Part shown: positions 63,308 through 64,000 of the stretch, one piece after another | How the letters are laid out: each line of letters opens with the position of its first letter | How positions within the stretch are numbered: position 1 is the first letter of the stretch | Notes under the pieces: generated by a model | Databases searched by the model: none | What the model was told of the DNA's origin: nothing | What the model saw: only the letters and a program-made list of their open reading frames with translations | DNA from: Cochleicola gelatinilyticus | GTDB taxonomy: Bacteria; Bacteroidota; Bacteroidia; Flavobacteriales; Flavobacteriaceae | Length of the DNA: 64,000 nt | NCBI RefSeq assembly: GCF_001637325.1 | Contig: NZ_LRXL01000037.1 | Location: forward strand, 124,001 to 188,000 | Direction: 5' to 3' | Made by a program: the position numbers and the translations under genes

Positions 63308-64000
63308 TTGAATGTAACCTCATACATACTTCATCCTTCTTTTACGCTCAACGGATTGCAATTTGAGACGGAACAAGAGCTATTACAATTTGCTGAAAAA
63401 CTTACTACTGAAGGTGACGATTATGAAATTGAGATCGGAGTTTTTATTCGACAATGGTTGCAAGAAGAAACAACGATTACAGTTAAAACGTCTGGCTCTA
63501 CGGGAAGTCCGAAGAAGATAAAAATTGCGAAAAAGCACATGATAAACAGTGCGAAGGCAACAGGTACTTATTTAGAATTACCCAAAGGAACTGAAGCCTT
63601 GTTATGCTTGCCAGCCAATTATATTGCCGGAAAAATGATGTTGGTTCGAGCCATGGTGTTAGGATGGAACCTTCATGTGGTCGCTCCCGAAAAAGACGCG
63701 CTTTCTCAATACGATAACGACTATGATTTTGTAGCTATGGTTCCGTACCAAGCCTTTCATTCGTTAGATGTGCTACATAAAGTAAAAAAGCTAATTATTG
63801 GAGGAGGCGCAGTTTCTGAAGATCTTGAAAATGCACTGCAAGCGCTGCCTACCGAAGCGTATTCTACCTACGGAATGACCGAAACCATTTCGCACATTGC
63901 GATGCGTCGTCTCAACGGAAAAGATCGCTCCAAAGCATATCACGCACTTCCAAATGTCACTTTTTCTGAAGACGATCGAGGCTGTCTTGTCATTAAGGCG
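63308..64000 (+). CDS. menE: o-succinylbenzoate-CoA ligase, N-terminal part (cut by window edge)
   Basis: An open frame of 231 codons runs to the window edge and belongs to the adenylate-forming family: the P-loop TVKTSGSTGSPKKIKI, then LLCLPANYIAGKMMLVRAMV, GGGAVSEDLENAL, STYGMTETISHIAM and DDRGCLVIKA. The set matches MenE, which activates o-succinylbenzoate. A TAG stop precedes the first usable codon, TTG at 63308-63310; the ATG two bases later is out of frame. The C-terminal subdomain lies outside the window. Confidence 0.92.
   Translation, partial: MNVTSYILHPSFTLNGLQFETEQELLQFAEKLTTEGDDYEIEIGVFIRQWLQEETTITVKTSGSTGSPKKIKIAKKHMINSAKATGTYLELPKGTEALLCLPANYIAGKMMLVRAMVLGWNLHVVAPEKDALSQYDNDYDFVAMVPYQAFHSLDVLHKVKKLIIGGGAVSEDLENALQALPTEAYSTYGMTETISHIAMRRLNGKDRSKAYHALPNVTFSEDDRGCLVIKA

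Overview
The window is a stretch of chromosome from a marine-type Flavobacteriaceae bacterium (phylum Bacteroidota). The evidence is low GC with AT-rich spacers, many proteins with short signal peptides or lipoboxes, type IX secretion C-terminal domains of both the A and B type, the gliding lipoprotein GldI, a PorP/SprF-type protein, a menaquinone gene group, and promoter elements of the Bacteroidota form (TTG, then TAnnTTTG). I saw no tRNA or rRNA gene, no CRISPR array, no complete insertion sequence and no prophage.

Left part (1-20.9 kb): the N-terminal part of a LytS/YehU-type sensor kinase cut by the window edge; a SUKH/SMI1 protein; a membrane-anchored serine hydrolase with a short MotA/TolQ/ExbB-like membrane protein; RecG; an M1 aminopeptidase directly abutting a patatin; a type A secreted protein; a lipoprotein; TrmL; a VF530-like protein; two adjacent secreted amidohydrolase-like proteins of which parts have lost the metal motif; a 116-122 bp tandem repeat array; a DUF3810 protein; PepD; and a Kbp/YgaU-like BON-LysM protein.

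Middle (20.9-41.5 kb): a folding and motility group (dual cyclophilin-FKBP lipoprotein, GldI, NrnA), a PhoD-like lipoprotein, Ndk, a DUF721 protein and a lipoprotein. Next comes a four-gene operon (lipoprotein, polytopic membrane protein, histidine kinase, NarL-type regulator), then an amidohydrolase, a glutamate-synthase-like FMN enzyme, an M20 peptidase, a UvrD/PcrA helicase, two paralogous secreted esterase-like hydrolases with a 32-bp perfect palindrome between them, a HVA1/DUF2945 protein, a Sua5/YciO/YrdC protein and a chloroperoxidase-like hydrolase.

Right part (41.5-64 kb): a surface region. A 758-residue curlin-repeat protein converges on an adhesin operon (type B secreted protein, PorP/SprF partner, PD40/OmpA protein), followed by an OmpA lipoprotein, a glycosyltransferase, an HsdR_N-like protein, HolA and DoxX. 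A 1299-residue secreted protein with a recent internal 552-bp duplication follows. The window ends in menaquinone biosynthesis (menA, UPF0173 hydrolase, menC, CPBP protease, menE cut by the edge), interrupted by an array of exact 171-bp units. These units share a palindromic core with the array near 17 kb.

The most unusual items are the solitary curlin-repeat protein beside an SprF-type adhesin operon, the two related palindromic repeat arrays (one with a precisely excised hairpin), the 32-bp palindrome with a shared motif upstream of two paralogues, the amidohydrolase pair with degenerate domains, and an ATG-less 49-codon open frame upstream of ndk. All functional calls are from reading translations and motifs; no database search was run.
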